From NCBI RefSeq assembly GCF_018982965.1, contig NZ_JACBYP010000001.1, forward strand, positions 124,001 through 188,000: DNA of 64,000 bases. Reading direction: 5' to 3'. Positions 52,185 to 61,123 of the stretch are shown here, piece by piece. Positions within the stretch are counted from its first letter, which is position 1, and every line of letters begins with the position of its first letter. A program made the translations under genes and the position numbers. The notes below the pieces were generated by a model. The model made no database searches, had not been told where the DNA came from, and was given only the letters and a program-made list of their open reading frames with translations. This stretch comes from Streptomyces mayonensis. Lineage in GTDB: Bacteria; Actinomycetota; Actinomycetes; Streptomycetales; Streptomycetaceae.

Positions 52185-52723
52185 CGGAGGGCTCTCCCGA
52201 AGTTGGTTCTCTAAATCGCGGAAACTTCAGTATGTTGATCCGATGCTCAAACCGGGATAGGTTCAGTTTGGCGAATCAAGGTGTTCAACCTACACCTTCG
52301 CCGTCCACCTGCCCATGTCGGGGCTTGGGGCGTGGCCCCGCCGCCGCGACTCGTCCCGACGGGGGCAGGACCGACTGCCTGACACGTGCACCCACTCGCT
52401 CGACGGGGAGGAGGTGTCGAGTTGGCGTCGAAGTGGATCAAGGTGGGCTGTCCGCTGGAGCGTCGAGGGTGCCACGCATATGTTGCTGGTCCCTCGGCCG
52501 CGAACGCGGAGCCGCCCCAATGTGAAGGAGAACGAGTGGAGTTACCCAGACGCCCGCCAGAGCGCCCCCGCCGGGGGAAATGAAACCGGCGCCCAGAAGT
52601 TCGCACCTTCCGGACGCCGAGGCCGCCACCCCACAGGGGAGCGGATTCATAACCGGAGCAGGTCGGCTGGCCTTTTCGACGAGAACGGCCGTCCCACTCC
52701 ACCTACGAGTGAGGAATTCTCGC
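52185..52723. other. 539-nt intergenic region at the left edge of the mobilisable element
   Basis: It holds an inverted repeat GAAGTT (52199-52204) / AACTTC (52223-52228) just upstream of the XRE start. A strong ribosome-like site GGGGAGGAGG (52405-52414) precedes a TTG at 52422, whose frame runs 53 codons to 52583 with two Cys but no family match. It might be a small element-borne protein. No integrase or tRNA-derived attachment site was seen. Confidence 0.4.
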
Positions 52724-53071
52724 ATGCCCGAACATCACCCAGGAAGGGCACGCACCGCCCGCGCACCCGAGCACGCCAGCGCTGGCTGTCGCCGTCTGGC
52801 CCGGCTCCTGGCGGAGATGGTCCCCGGTGCCCGAACCTTCCGCGTCACCCTTCGGGAGCCCGCCCGAATCTGGCCGAGCCCCTACGCAAGCGCTTACGAC
52901 GCGGACGGCCGCCGTATACCGCTGAACCGCCCCCGGGCGTACACCGCGGCCCGCTGGACCATCCGTGCCTGTCCCGAGGCGGACTGGACGCAAGACCACG
53001 TCCTCGACCTGACGACTGGCATGCTCCTGCGCCCCACGGGACCGAGGCTTGTCGCGAGCGGAGGCCGCTGA
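52724..53071 (+). CDS. hypothetical protein of the mobilisable element
   Basis: The 115-residue basic protein has a conserved-looking block ARTFRVTLREPARIWPSPYA (about 35-54) followed by AARWTIRACPEADWTQDH. Similar small proteins occur upstream of DnaC-like genes in Streptomyces elements; no function is assigned. The ATG at 52724 follows GAGG and is preferred to an earlier in-frame ATG at 52580. The replication-like gene follows 3 nt later. Confidence 0.65.
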   Translation: MPEHHPGRARTARAPEHASAGCRRLARLLAEMVPGARTFRVTLREPARIWPSPYASAYDADGRRIPLNRPRAYTAARWTIRACPEADWTQDHVLDLTTGMLLRPTGPRLVASGGR

Positions 53072-53074
53072 CTC

Positions 53075-54025
53075 ATGGCCCGTATCCGCACCATCAAGCC
53101 GGAGGCCTTCGCCTCCGAATCCCTGGCCGCCGTCTCCGTCAGCGCCGAACGGACCTTCTTCGGTCTGCTCACCCAGGTCGACGACCGCGGACGTATCCGC
53201 GACCAGCCCGCGGTCATTGCCGGAGTTCTGTGGTCCCTGCGGCCTGGCCACGGTCCCATGGGCGTCGAGGATGACCTCATCCAACTGGCCGCGGAGAACC
53301 TGATCTGCCGGTACACCGGTGAAGACGGCAAGGCGTACCTGCACGTCGTCACCTGGTCCAAGCACCAGAAGATCAACCGCCCCAGCGGCGTACGCACCCC
53401 GCAATGCCCGGGACACGACACACCATCTGTCGGAACACCGAACACCGAAACTGACACCGTCCATGGAGCCCTCATGGAGGACTCAGTGAGCGCGCGCAGC
53501 GCACCCGTCAATGCAGCACACCAAGCAAGAAGCTGCGCAGGTGATCCCGGAGACGCAGGTCAACTGCCCGCTGCTGAGGACTCAGTGAGTCCTCACGGAG
53601 CCCTCGACGAACCCGCGATGAGCACTCACACCCCGGATCTTGGACCTAGGAACCTGGATCTAGGAACTACATCCCCTTCGGGGGGCGCGAGCGTCCCCAC
53701 GCAGAGCACCCCCACGACGCAGCAACTCATGGCCGAGTACGTCGCAGGCTGTGCCCACCGGCCACCCCGCGAGGTCCTCGGACACCTCGGCCGCGAGACT
53801 GCCAAGCTCCTCGCCGAAGGGATCCGCCCGGACCACATCCGCGCCGCGCTGACCCGCCACCGCGCCAAGGGCCTGCACCCGAGCACCCTGCCGAGCCTGG
53901 CGCACGAAGCGATGAACGCGGCAGCCGAAGGTTTTGCCCGGCCGGAATCCCGGCCTAACGTCCCCGCCCACCGTCCCTGGGCCAACCCCGCCGACCCTGC
54001 CGCCGCCTACGCCGAGGAATTGTGA
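53075..54025 (+). CDS. phage/plasmid replication-like protein (winged-helix type)
   Basis: The 316-residue protein has an N-terminal domain (about 1-110: ARIRTIKPEAFASESLA, AERTFFGLLTQVDDRGR, YLHVVTWSKHQKINRPS). This resembles the N-terminal part of phage replisome-organiser proteins. A low-complexity linker (about 115-220) and a short helical C-terminal part follow. It overlaps the DnaC-like ATPase gene by 4 nt, which supports a role in recruiting the helicase loader to an origin. The long linker is poorly conserved in appearance. Confidence 0.65.
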   Translation: MARIRTIKPEAFASESLAAVSVSAERTFFGLLTQVDDRGRIRDQPAVIAGVLWSLRPGHGPMGVEDDLIQLAAENLICRYTGEDGKAYLHVVTWSKHQKINRPSGVRTPQCPGHDTPSVGTPNTETDTVHGALMEDSVSARSAPVNAAHQARSCAGDPGDAGQLPAAEDSVSPHGALDEPAMSTHTPDLGPRNLDLGTTSPSGGASVPTQSTPTTQQLMAEYVAGCAHRPPREVLGHLGRETAKLLAEGIRPDHIRAALTRHRAKGLHPSTLPSLAHEAMNAAAEGFARPESRPNVPAHRPWANPADPAAAYAEEL

Positions 54026-54735
54026 TGCGCGACTACGACGCCCAGCCCATCGGCGGCCTCGCGCGCCGCCTCGCCAGCATCCTCACGGCCAAGGGCATCG
54101 ACCCGGCGGCCGAACCCGACGACCGCCCCGAGCCGCTCCCGGCCCTCCAGGCGGCCGACTCCCGCATCCCACCCCGCTACCGCAGCGCACTCGCCGACCA
54201 CCCGGCCGTCACCTCATGGGTGCGCGAAGTCGCCCACGCCGGACGCCCAGGGCCCGGTGGCCTGCCCGGCATCGCCCAGGGCCGCTCCCTCCTGATCGCG
54301 GGAACGACCGGCACCGGCAAGACCCACCAGGCATACGGCGCGATCCGCTCGCTCCTCATCGCCGGAGTCCGGCTCCGCTGGAAGGCGATCACCGCCGCAG
54401 ACCTCTACGCGGAACTGCGCCCACGCCCCGGACACGACGGCGAACGCGAGTTCATGGACCTCGCCCGCTGCCCGCTGCTGTTCGTCGACGACCTCGGCGC
54501 CGCCAAGAACAGCGAATGGACCGAGGAGATCACGATGCGGCTGATCAACCGCCGCTACAACGAGATGCTCCCGACCCTCATCACCACCAACCTCGGCATG
54601 AGTGACCTCCGCACCCACATCGGCGACCGCGTCGCGTCCCGCCTCACCGAGATGACCGACAAGGTCATCCTCGACGGCCCCGACCGCAGACGCACCCTGG
54701 CAGCCGAGCGCCTACGCGCCCCCGCCACCCGCTGA
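54022..54735 (+). CDS. DnaC-like helicase-loader ATPase
   Basis: The 237-residue AAA+ protein has Walker A GTTGTGKTH (about 93-101), Walker B PLLFVDDLGAA (about 150-160), and a sensor region LPTLITTNLGMSDLRTHIGDR (abbreviated, about 185-205). The family loads replicative helicases on plasmids, phages or transposons (DnaC/IstB type). With no transposase nearby, the replication role is favoured. Start may be GTG 54022 or ATG 54025. Confidence 0.85.
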   Translation: MMRDYDAQPIGGLARRLASILTAKGIDPAAEPDDRPEPLPALQAADSRIPPRYRSALADHPAVTSWVREVAHAGRPGPGGLPGIAQGRSLLIAGTTGTGKTHQAYGAIRSLLIAGVRLRWKAITAADLYAELRPRPGHDGEREFMDLARCPLLFVDDLGAAKNSEWTEEITMRLINRRYNEMLPTLITTNLGMSDLRTHIGDRVASRLTEMTDKVILDGPDRRRTLAAERLRAPATR

Positions 54736-54831
54736 ACCCACCCGCGAACGCAGCTCGTTCGCCGCCCCACGCACCAACGCTCGGGTCCCGCCTTGCCAAA
54801 AATTGCTGCGGGACCGAATGGAGACGCCCAC

Positions 54832-55413
54832 ATGGACCCCCTCCAGCCCAGCACACCCCGCCTCCTCGGCGACCAGTCCTGGCACGAGAACGCAGCCTGC
54901 CGATCGACACACCACCACCCGGTCGACCTCGACCTGTTCTTCCCCGAACCCGACGAGATGGACCGCATCCGCGAGGCCAAGTCCTACTGCGCCCAGTGCC
55001 CCGTGCGCCGCACCTGCCTCGACGCCGCGCTCGAGAACGGCGACCGCGAAGGCATCCGCGGCGGCATGACCGAAGAGGAACGCGAGCTGCTGCACAGCAA
55101 GTTGGAACACCGCCTGGACTACGCACGCGTCAACGCCACCCTGGCCGGCCGCGACGTCCACCTCACCAAGAGCGAACGCCGCGCCGTCGTCCGAGCCGCC
55201 TACCAGTCCGGCGTCACGCCAGAACGCCTCGCCTGGCTGCTCAAGATCACCGACGAGCACGCGGACAAGCTGTACCGCCGCACGCGCCGCGAGATCCGCA
55301 ATCGGACCGTGGAGGAGGCCCAACTCGACGGCCAGGCAGAAGACACTGGAGCACCCTGGACGGCCGCGTCCATGCCTTTGCCTTACCAGGACAGCCTCGG
55401 GGCAGCCGCGTGA
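54832..55413 (+). CDS. WhiB-family Fe-S regulator (element-borne)
   Basis: The 193-residue protein has the four cluster cysteines in ENAACRS (about 22), and in YCAQCPVRRTC (about 55-65), then the WhiB GIRGGM turn (about 79). A C-terminal extension of about 100 residues with an HTH-like stretch (TPERLAWLLKITDEHADKLYRR, abbreviated) is longer than in typical WhiB proteins. The ATG at 54832 follows GGAG; an upstream ATG at 54793 is less likely. Many actinobacterial plasmids and phages carry such WhiB proteins to control host or element genes. Confidence 0.85.
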   Translation: MDPLQPSTPRLLGDQSWHENAACRSTHHHPVDLDLFFPEPDEMDRIREAKSYCAQCPVRRTCLDAALENGDREGIRGGMTEEERELLHSKLEHRLDYARVNATLAGRDVHLTKSERRAVVRAAYQSGVTPERLAWLLKITDEHADKLYRRTRREIRNRTVEEAQLDGQAEDTGAPWTAASMPLPYQDSLGAAA

Positions 55414-56336
55414 ACGACGCCCACCCTCTCTATACGCGGATAACGAGCTGGGACCGCGCCGCGATCGTCGCTCTCGGCGCGGCCGGATGCGCCCTCTCGT
55501 ACGACGCACTGCAGCAGATGGCCACTGCCATCCACATCCGCGGCATCCTGACCTTCGTTTTCCCGCTCGTCATCGACGGCTTCATCGCCTATGGAGTCCG
55601 AGCCCTGCTGGTCCTGCGAACAGCCCCGCTCGCGGCCCGCTGTTACGTGTGGTTCCTGTTCGGCACGGCAACGGCGGCCAGCATCTGGGCCAACGCGCTG
55701 CACGCGGTCCGCCTCAACCAGCAGCACGGTGAAGGCGACGGCCTTCGTCTCGGCGACGTCACGGTCGGTGTCCTGTCCACGCTGGCCCCGCTCGCGCTCG
55801 CCGGCGCTGTCCACCTCTACATCCTGATCGCCCGCCGAGTGACCGAAGCAGAGGTGTCCGGGTCTCCGGACGGTGGGACTGTCCGGGCACACCGAGCGCC
55901 CGAAGGACCCGCGGACGCCGGCCACGCCCTGGCGCCGGTCACCACATCGGACAACACACCGTCCGGATACTCCCAGGACAAGCGGACCGAACCCGAGCCG
56001 GAACACGGCGGTCGCCTGGACGACATGGGCGGTCAGTCGGCCACCAGACCTCTTCCGGCCACCGCCCTGCCCCACACGCCGATGCTCCTGACCGCGCCGA
56101 AGGCCGGACACACCAACCGCCCTGACAACAGTGACCAGAAGCCCCCGGCGATGACGGACGACCAACTGCTCTCGATCGCCCGCCCCGCGGTCACTCAGGC
56201 CGGACGCCTCACCCGGAAGGTCGTCGGGGATGCCATCCGAAGCCACGACCTCGGCCTGGGGAATGACCGGCTGACCAACCTGATGCGGCTCCTGCGGCAG
56301 GAGGCCGAACTCACGGACAAGACGCCGACCGGTTGA
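55410..56336 (+). CDS. DUF2637 membrane protein (element-borne, Spd-like position)
   Basis: The 308-residue protein has four hydrophobic segments in residues about 12-135 (DRAAIVALGAAGCALSYDA; FVFPLVIDGFIAYG; WFLFGTATAASIWANAL; STLAPLALAGAVHLYIL), matching DUF2637. A polar linker and a C-terminal HTH-like segment (about 245-300) follow. DUF2637 proteins are common on Streptomyces plasmids and integrative elements and may help plasmid spreading, but their role is unproven. The GTG start overlaps the WhiB gene stop by 4 nt. Confidence 0.78.
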   Translation: MNDAHPLYTRITSWDRAAIVALGAAGCALSYDALQQMATAIHIRGILTFVFPLVIDGFIAYGVRALLVLRTAPLAARCYVWFLFGTATAASIWANALHAVRLNQQHGEGDGLRLGDVTVGVLSTLAPLALAGAVHLYILIARRVTEAEVSGSPDGGTVRAHRAPEGPADAGHALAPVTTSDNTPSGYSQDKRTEPEPEHGGRLDDMGGQSATRPLPATALPHTPMLLTAPKAGHTNRPDNSDQKPPAMTDDQLLSIARPAVTQAGRLTRKVVGDAIRSHDLGLGNDRLTNLMRLLRQEAELTDKTPTG

Positions 56337-56429
56337 CCTCATCTCTCCACGGGCGGGGTGTCCTGGACCAACCACCGATCCCGCGCCCCGTCCATGCCGC
56401 CCAATCACTCGATCCTGGGAGACGCACCC

Positions 56430-56654
56430 ATGCGCACCACACCGGCCACCCGCGCTGAAGCCAACGCTTGGATCGCCGTACTCACCAAATACGGCCACCT
56501 GCACAGTGCCGAACCCGGCCCGGACGGCGCCTGGGCGGTGCAACGCACGCCCACGAGCAGGCCCTTCACTCTCCACCACCCCGTGCTCGCCATGGACTTC
56601 GTCGCCGATGTCCTGCGTGACGTACGCCGAACTGCTCCCGGGCTGCGTCGATGA
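56430..56654 (+). CDS. small hypothetical protein upstream of mobC
   Basis: The 74-residue protein starts MRTTPATRAEANAWIAVLTKYG after GGGAGA, with a basic C-terminus. No family was recognised. Its stop overlaps the mobC start (ATGA), so it is translated with the mobilisation genes. Confidence 0.6.
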   Translation: MRTTPATRAEANAWIAVLTKYGHLHSAEPGPDGAWAVQRTPTSRPFTLHHPVLAMDFVADVLRDVRRTAPGLRR

Positions 56655-57277
56655 CATCTGGGGAGAACTTCCACACCCCCTCCGACCTGAGCGAGGGATG
56701 CTGCCCGGCACGAAGCCGAGCAAGCTGTACCTTCCGAAACTCCTCCGCAGCCATGGGCAGCGGAGGAGTTTCGGAAGGGCTTGCCCCCGCCCCAGGGGAG
56801 GCGGGGGAGGCCCGGCACCAGGAGGCGCCGGACGATGGGGCTGCGACCGAGGGCGGATCGCAGCCGGGCGGAGAAGACCGCGACGAACACGCCCCCGTAC
56901 GTACGCGCCCACGCCTGCGCCAGAGCATCTACCGCGACCAAGTCCGCAGCGTCCGCCTCACGCGCGACGAACTCGAACTCGTCCACCGCGCAGCCGAATC
57001 CGTAGGCCTCAAGGACGCCGGGTTCATCGCGGACGCCGCAGTCGCTGTCGCTCAGGCCCAAGGCGGTCCGAAAACCTGGCTGTTGGATCAGCGAGGTCGC
57101 GTCGAAGAGCTGATGACGGCTAGTGCCCAACTAGCCCGCGTCGGCAACAACCTCAACCAAGTGGCCCGCGTCCTGAACTCCGGTGGCCACGCCGAGTACG
57201 CGGACGACGTGATGGCACGCGTCCTGCGCGCGGCAGCCCGCGTCGAGGCCGCTGCCATCGAGCTCGCCCGGCGGTAA
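56651..57277 (+). CDS. mobC: MobC-like relaxosome accessory protein
   Basis: The 208-residue protein has a non-conserved N-terminal part (about 1-90). A MobC domain follows (RQSIYRDQVRSVRLTRDELELV, abbreviated, about 90-110; and the typical LARVGNNLNQVARVLNSGG at about 162-180). MobC proteins bind oriT and assist the relaxase. The first 45 codons span a 23-bp inverted repeat. An in-frame ATG lies in its loop (56753), so the true start could be later than 56651. The relaxase gene follows 3 nt after the stop. Confidence 0.82.
   Translation: MTSGENFHTPSDLSEGCCPARSRASCTFRNSSAAMGSGGVSEGLAPAPGEAGEARHQEAPDDGAATEGGSQPGGEDRDEHAPVRTRPRLRQSIYRDQVRSVRLTRDELELVHRAAESVGLKDAGFIADAAVAVAQAQGGPKTWLLDQRGRVEELMTASAQLARVGNNLNQVARVLNSGGHAEYADDVMARVLRAAARVEAAAIELARR
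56730..56807. other. candidate oriT: near-perfect 23-bp inverted repeat plus second hairpin
   Basis: The segment 56730-56752 pairs with 56756-56778 at 22 of 23 positions around a 3-nt loop. Five nt later, CCCCCGCC (56784-56791) pairs with GGCGGGGG (56800-56807). Strong inverted repeats directly before mobC-relaxase genes are typical of transfer origins, where nicking occurs just beyond the repeat. Here the structure lies inside the mobC reading frame. Confidence 0.6.
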
Positions 57278-57280
57278 GCG

Positions 57281-59020
57281 GTGGTCCCAGACATCTCCAC
57301 CGGAGGCCGTACGTACGGCCTCCTCGCCTATCTCTACGGCCCAGGCCGCCGAGACGAACACATCGACCCGCACCTTGTGACCGCCTGGATGCCGGAACTC
57401 GCCCCCGATCCCGGACGAGAATCAGCTGCCACATTGAAACAACTCGCCGACGCGCTGGACCTTCCGGTCCTCGCAGTACGTGAAGATCGGCGTCCGGCCC
57501 GGCACGTCTGGCACTGCCCCGTCCGCACCGCTCCCGGGGACCGGTACCTCAGCGACGACGAGTGGTCCGAAGTCGCCCGCCGCATCGTCCACGCCACCGG
57601 CATCGCCGAGTACGGCGACGACAAAGCCTGCCGGTGGGTCGCCGTCCGCCACGCCGAGGACCACATCCACATCGTCGCCACGCTCAAGCGCGAAGACGGC
57701 CGTAGCCCACGGCGTCACCAGGACGGCATCCGGGCTCAGGCGGAATGCCGCAAGATCGAGAAGGACTGGGGCCTGCAAAATCTCAACGAGGGCGACCGCA
57801 CTGCTGCCCAGCGGCCCACCAGCGCTGAACGTGCCAAGGCCGAACGAACCGGCCGCCCCGAACCGGCTCGAGAGACTCTCCGCGAACGCGTCCGCCAGGC
57901 ACTCGCTGGAGCCGCGGACGAAGCCGAGTTTTTCAATCGCCTTGCAGAGGCCGGACTCCGCCTCGAAGTTCGCCACGCGCCTTCCGGTGATGCCCTCGGC
58001 TACAAGGTCGCGTTGCCAGGTGACCGCAATCGCATGGGAGAGCCGATCTGGTTCCCAGGCTCGCGTCTCGCGCCCGACCTCTCGCTGCCGCAGATCCGCC
58101 GACGGCTGCAGGACGGTGTGGGTGAAGAGGACTTGTCCTCGGCAGCGGACCTCGTCGACGGTCCAGCACATGCTCGCCATGTTGCTACGCCTGTCGTTGA
58201 GGAGGCCGTCACTCAACTCGCCGGCCAAGAGGGCGCCAGCGGGGCGGCACACCTCGTCGGAGTCGGCACGCTCCTGGACGCCGTCGCCCAGACGGCATCC
58301 ACCCCAACGCGCGAGGAACTCGCCAAAGCCGCCCGCGCCTTCGAACGAGCAACCCGCTCCCACATCCGCGCCGAACACGCGGACCATCGAGCCCTGCGCG
58401 CAGCCGCACGCGGCATCATCCACGCGGGCAACGCCCTCGGAAAGGGCGAAGACGGCGGCACCACCGCGATGCTCTTGTCCACTCTGGTCCTCGCCACCGT
58501 CGCCGCGATGCGCTGGCATTCGGCCCGCGGCCACGCCCAGCAAGCCGCCGCCGCCCGTCAGGCCGCCGAGCATCTCCGCGCCGCCTGCCGCATTGCCGCC
58601 ACCACGCCCATGTCCGTGATGCGGGAACGTGGTCGTCAACTCCCCACGTCCCAACGAGACCGCTATGCACGCACCGTCGAGGAGGCCCTGCCCGAACACG
58701 TCGACTCCGTTCGCCGCGAGCCCGGTTGGGGCGCCCTCGCCGCCACGTTGGAACAGGCCGAACAGGCAGGTCATCACGCAGAGGAACTCCTCCGCCAAGC
58801 CGCTGAATGGCGTGAGCTGGTCACAGCTGACAGCGTTTCCGACGTCCTCGTGTGGCGCCTGCGCCGCATCGCCCACTTGCCCGCCACGCCAACGCCACCA
58901 CCTACGGCGGCGCCCCGTGCGCAACCATCCGCACCGTTGCACTTCACCGACGTCCCGATGAGGACCGCAACGCAGCGTCCTGACACAGCGCATCCCCGCC
59001 GTCCCGGGCACCGGAACTGA
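57281..59020 (+). CDS. relaxase / mobilisation nuclease (MobA/VirD2 type)
   Basis: The 579-residue protein has a relaxase domain in residues 1 to about 230. Its metal-binding histidines are His124, His128 and His130 in RHAEDHIHIV, and it has an upstream ARHVWHCPVRTAPGDRYLS motif (about 72-90). A long helical C-terminal part follows. The N-terminal Tyr of YGLLAYLYG may serve as nicking residue. It would nick oriT and pilot the strand during transfer. No T4SS, FtsK-like Tra or integrase gene is seen, so transfer probably needs a helper. GTG start. Confidence 0.88.
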   Translation: MVPDISTGGRTYGLLAYLYGPGRRDEHIDPHLVTAWMPELAPDPGRESAATLKQLADALDLPVLAVREDRRPARHVWHCPVRTAPGDRYLSDDEWSEVARRIVHATGIAEYGDDKACRWVAVRHAEDHIHIVATLKREDGRSPRRHQDGIRAQAECRKIEKDWGLQNLNEGDRTAAQRPTSAERAKAERTGRPEPARETLRERVRQALAGAADEAEFFNRLAEAGLRLEVRHAPSGDALGYKVALPGDRNRMGEPIWFPGSRLAPDLSLPQIRRRLQDGVGEEDLSSAADLVDGPAHARHVATPVVEEAVTQLAGQEGASGAAHLVGVGTLLDAVAQTASTPTREELAKAARAFERATRSHIRAEHADHRALRAAARGIIHAGNALGKGEDGGTTAMLLSTLVLATVAAMRWHSARGHAQQAAAARQAAEHLRAACRIAATTPMSVMRERGRQLPTSQRDRYARTVEEALPEHVDSVRREPGWGALAATLEQAEQAGHHAEELLRQAAEWRELVTADSVSDVLVWRLRRIAHLPATPTPPPTAAPRAQPSAPLHFTDVPMRTATQRPDTAHPRRPGHRN

Positions 59021-59098
59021 CGGCACACCAAAGGGCTGGACTGCGTCGGTCAAAACCTGTTACGGCTGGTCAACAAGAGAACGAGGAGAGCAAGGCCC

Positions 59099-59500
59099 AT
59101 GCTCAGCGAGAACATCCAGACACCCAGACCAGCTGCGTCGCCCGATACCGGCCCCGAGGATCTGCTGCTGCGCCTGCGGCAGGAGCCCAAACTCGGGGAC
59201 GGCATCATCCGCCTGCGTGCCACCAACCACCCCGAGGAAATCCGCGTCACGGGCATCCCGGTGATGTGCTCGAACTGCGGAGCGCGACGTGACTGGATGG
59301 TCATCTGCGACCGCAGCACCATCCGCATTCGCTGCCGCTGCGCCCACGAATGGGTTGAGCCCGAGCTGACCCGCGCGGACTACGAAGCCATGATTGACGT
59401 TGGTGGCCGGAGTCATCCAAGCCTGGAGGCAGGTGCGCAGGCCATGGGCTATGACGGCTCCCTTGCTGGTACGTACTTCACCGAGCCGCGTCCCGTGTAG
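59099..59500 (+). CDS. hypothetical zinc-ribbon-like protein
   Basis: The 133-residue protein has CSNCG (about 57-61) and CRC (about 79-81) motifs that could bind a metal, separated by RRDWMVICDRSTIRIR. No family was recognised. It lies 78 nt after the relaxase gene, so it may be the last gene of the element. The ribosome site GAACGAGGAGAG is good. Confidence 0.7.
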   Translation: MLSENIQTPRPAASPDTGPEDLLLRLRQEPKLGDGIIRLRATNHPEEIRVTGIPVMCSNCGARRDWMVICDRSTIRIRCRCAHEWVEPELTRADYEAMIDVGGRSHPSLEAGAQAMGYDGSLAGTYFTEPRPV

Positions 59501-60366
59501 TCACCCAGTCCTGTGCCTTCAAGGAATTCTTACGAATACTTGGGGAGCGATGTGAGTGCTCAAGATATCCTCCTTGAGGATCTCGGCGTGGTTAGCCGGA
59601 CGCGGGCGGGGTGTACGAACCACCAGTGGACATGCTGGGCGCCCGGCGTGGTTGGAGAAGCGCGTCCCCCGCTTCTCTGCCTTCGTGGTCTCGTCCCAGC
59701 GGAGGAACCCCACTCTCATCCAGACTGGTCAACGCGGGGATTGAGTCGGCCCAGAACCGCTATTGCTCGTCGAGAACGTCAGGGGTGTCGTGCAGGCTGG
59801 CAGCTTTGCTGCAGCGGGACGCTCCCAATGTATGACGCCATGCATCGGTGACGACTGATCGTCGCTGCTGAAGGAGATACCGAACTGCAGCTGAACTCCT
59901 CGGGGACGCAGAGGTGCAGGCGGACGGTGTCGGCGTATTCGCCGAGGATGGCCGGGGGTACGCGGCGTGGGTCGCTGCGTCGATGGTTGCCTGCATCCTT
60001 CATTTAGCCCACGCCTTTCGGTAGCAGGGACTGTCACGCGGACGCCCCAGCAACTCCGGAACGGGCATCGTGATCCAGTCGGTCGTGGGAGCGGCGAATC
60101 GATGCGCATCCCGGCCCTGCGGGCGCGGCCTGGACGTAGCCAGCACGACAGGACGTTGTCAGCGGCTGCAAGCCAGTGATCTGGTCAGCATTCTCCGGCT
60201 GAGCCAGCTCAGACGCCGCTGCTCAAAGCCGAAAGCGGGGGAAGCTATCACGCATTCACCGGTCAAGAGAAACCGCGGATCCTCCGGATTCTTGCCCGTA
60301 GTCCGCACGGCAACCGCCTGCGGCTGCTTAGGCAAGCTCTCATCTCTACGCAGAGGTCGATTCCGC
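59501..60366. other. 866-nt region without a supported gene
   Basis: No open frame shows family features or a convincing start. A minus-strand segment between about 59800 and 60005 has overlapping frames with phrases such as LGEYADTVRLHLCVPEEF, which might be a decayed gene. This is the likely right border zone of the mobilisable element, but no direct repeats or tRNA were recognised. Confidence 0.5.
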
Positions 60367-60714
60367 ATGCGCACTTCCCGATTTGCCGCCTCCGTTGCCA
60401 TCCTCGGGGCGCTCGCAGCCCCCGCCGTCTCCGCGACGACCGCGATTGCCGCACCGTCCCACCCCACGGTCTCGCCGTCTCCCGGTGGCGACTGCGACCG
60501 TCGTGGCCCATGGACCGTCCAAGCGAAGGCCGTGACCATCCGAGCCCACGCGACCAGCAACTCCTCGGCGCGCGGTGTGCTCTACAAGGGCCACAAGTTC
60601 ACCGTTCACAAGACCCACGGCAACTGGCACTACATAACGGACAAGGCTACCGGTGTCACGGGCTGGGTCTCCGGTTCGTACGTGTACCGCGAGGTATACA
60701 TGTGCCTGCACTAG
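60367..60714 (+). CDS. secreted SH3-domain protein
   Basis: The 115-residue protein has a Sec signal peptide (about 1-29, ending AIAAPS) and one bacterial SH3-like domain (about 46-112: VTIRAHATSNSSARGVLYKG, HKTHGNWHYI, GVTGWVSGSYVY), with two Cys that could form a disulfide. Such proteins occur in the actinomycete cell wall or medium. ATG follows AGAGG. No operon partner. Confidence 0.8.
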   Translation: MRTSRFAASVAILGALAAPAVSATTAIAAPSHPTVSPSPGGDCDRRGPWTVQAKAVTIRAHATSNSSARGVLYKGHKFTVHKTHGNWHYITDKATGVTGWVSGSYVYREVYMCLH

Positions 60715-60790
60715 CCGGCTGCTCGAGGACGACGGCGCGTCCAGTGAGCTCCAAGGCGCTCTGAGTTCCCGTGGACAGGCCATGGCGGCT

Positions 60791-61123
60791 CTAGTGGAAG
60801 TTCACGTGATAGGCCAGCGTCCTGCGGAGGCTGCTGCGTTCTGACGCATTGCTGGCGTGTGCCGAATTCAGGACGCAGTCAGCGGCTTCGAACGCTGATA
60901 TCCACAGTGCGATGGAGCGGAGAAGTTTCGCCGGTCCGAACCCCTGGCCGTCGATGGTGGGGTCGCGGAGAGGCAGCGGCCCCACCATTTCGACGAGCGC
61001 ATTGACCCTGAGTGCGAGGTCCGCGGCATTGCGGCACTGGTCGTCGATGAGGCCTGTCAGATGTTCCCTGCGGGCCCCACTCGGCTCCGGCACTGAATGC
61101 CTGGAGCGGCGATTGAACGTCAT
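60791..61123 (-). CDS. small hypothetical protein in lanthipeptide operon
   Basis: The 110-residue protein has no recognised family. The central part (LALRVNALVEMVGPLPLRDP, about 36-55) may be helical. Its ATG overlaps the stop of the SpaB_C-type gene by 4 nt, so it is the last gene of the minus-strand lanthipeptide operon. It is acidic-basic mixed, without a leader-peptide look or Cys-rich core, so it is not a clear precursor. Confidence 0.65.
   Translation of the reverse strand: MTFNRRSRHSVPEPSGARREHLTGLIDDQCRNAADLALRVNALVEMVGPLPLRDPTIDGQGFGPAKLLRSIALWISAFEAADCVLNSAHASNASERSSLRRTLAYHVNFH

Noticed and set aside
52315..53274. Plus-strand open frame overlapping the small element gene and the replication-like gene
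   Set aside because: Arg/Pro-rich out-of-frame translation; the alternative frames have ribosome sites and family-like features.
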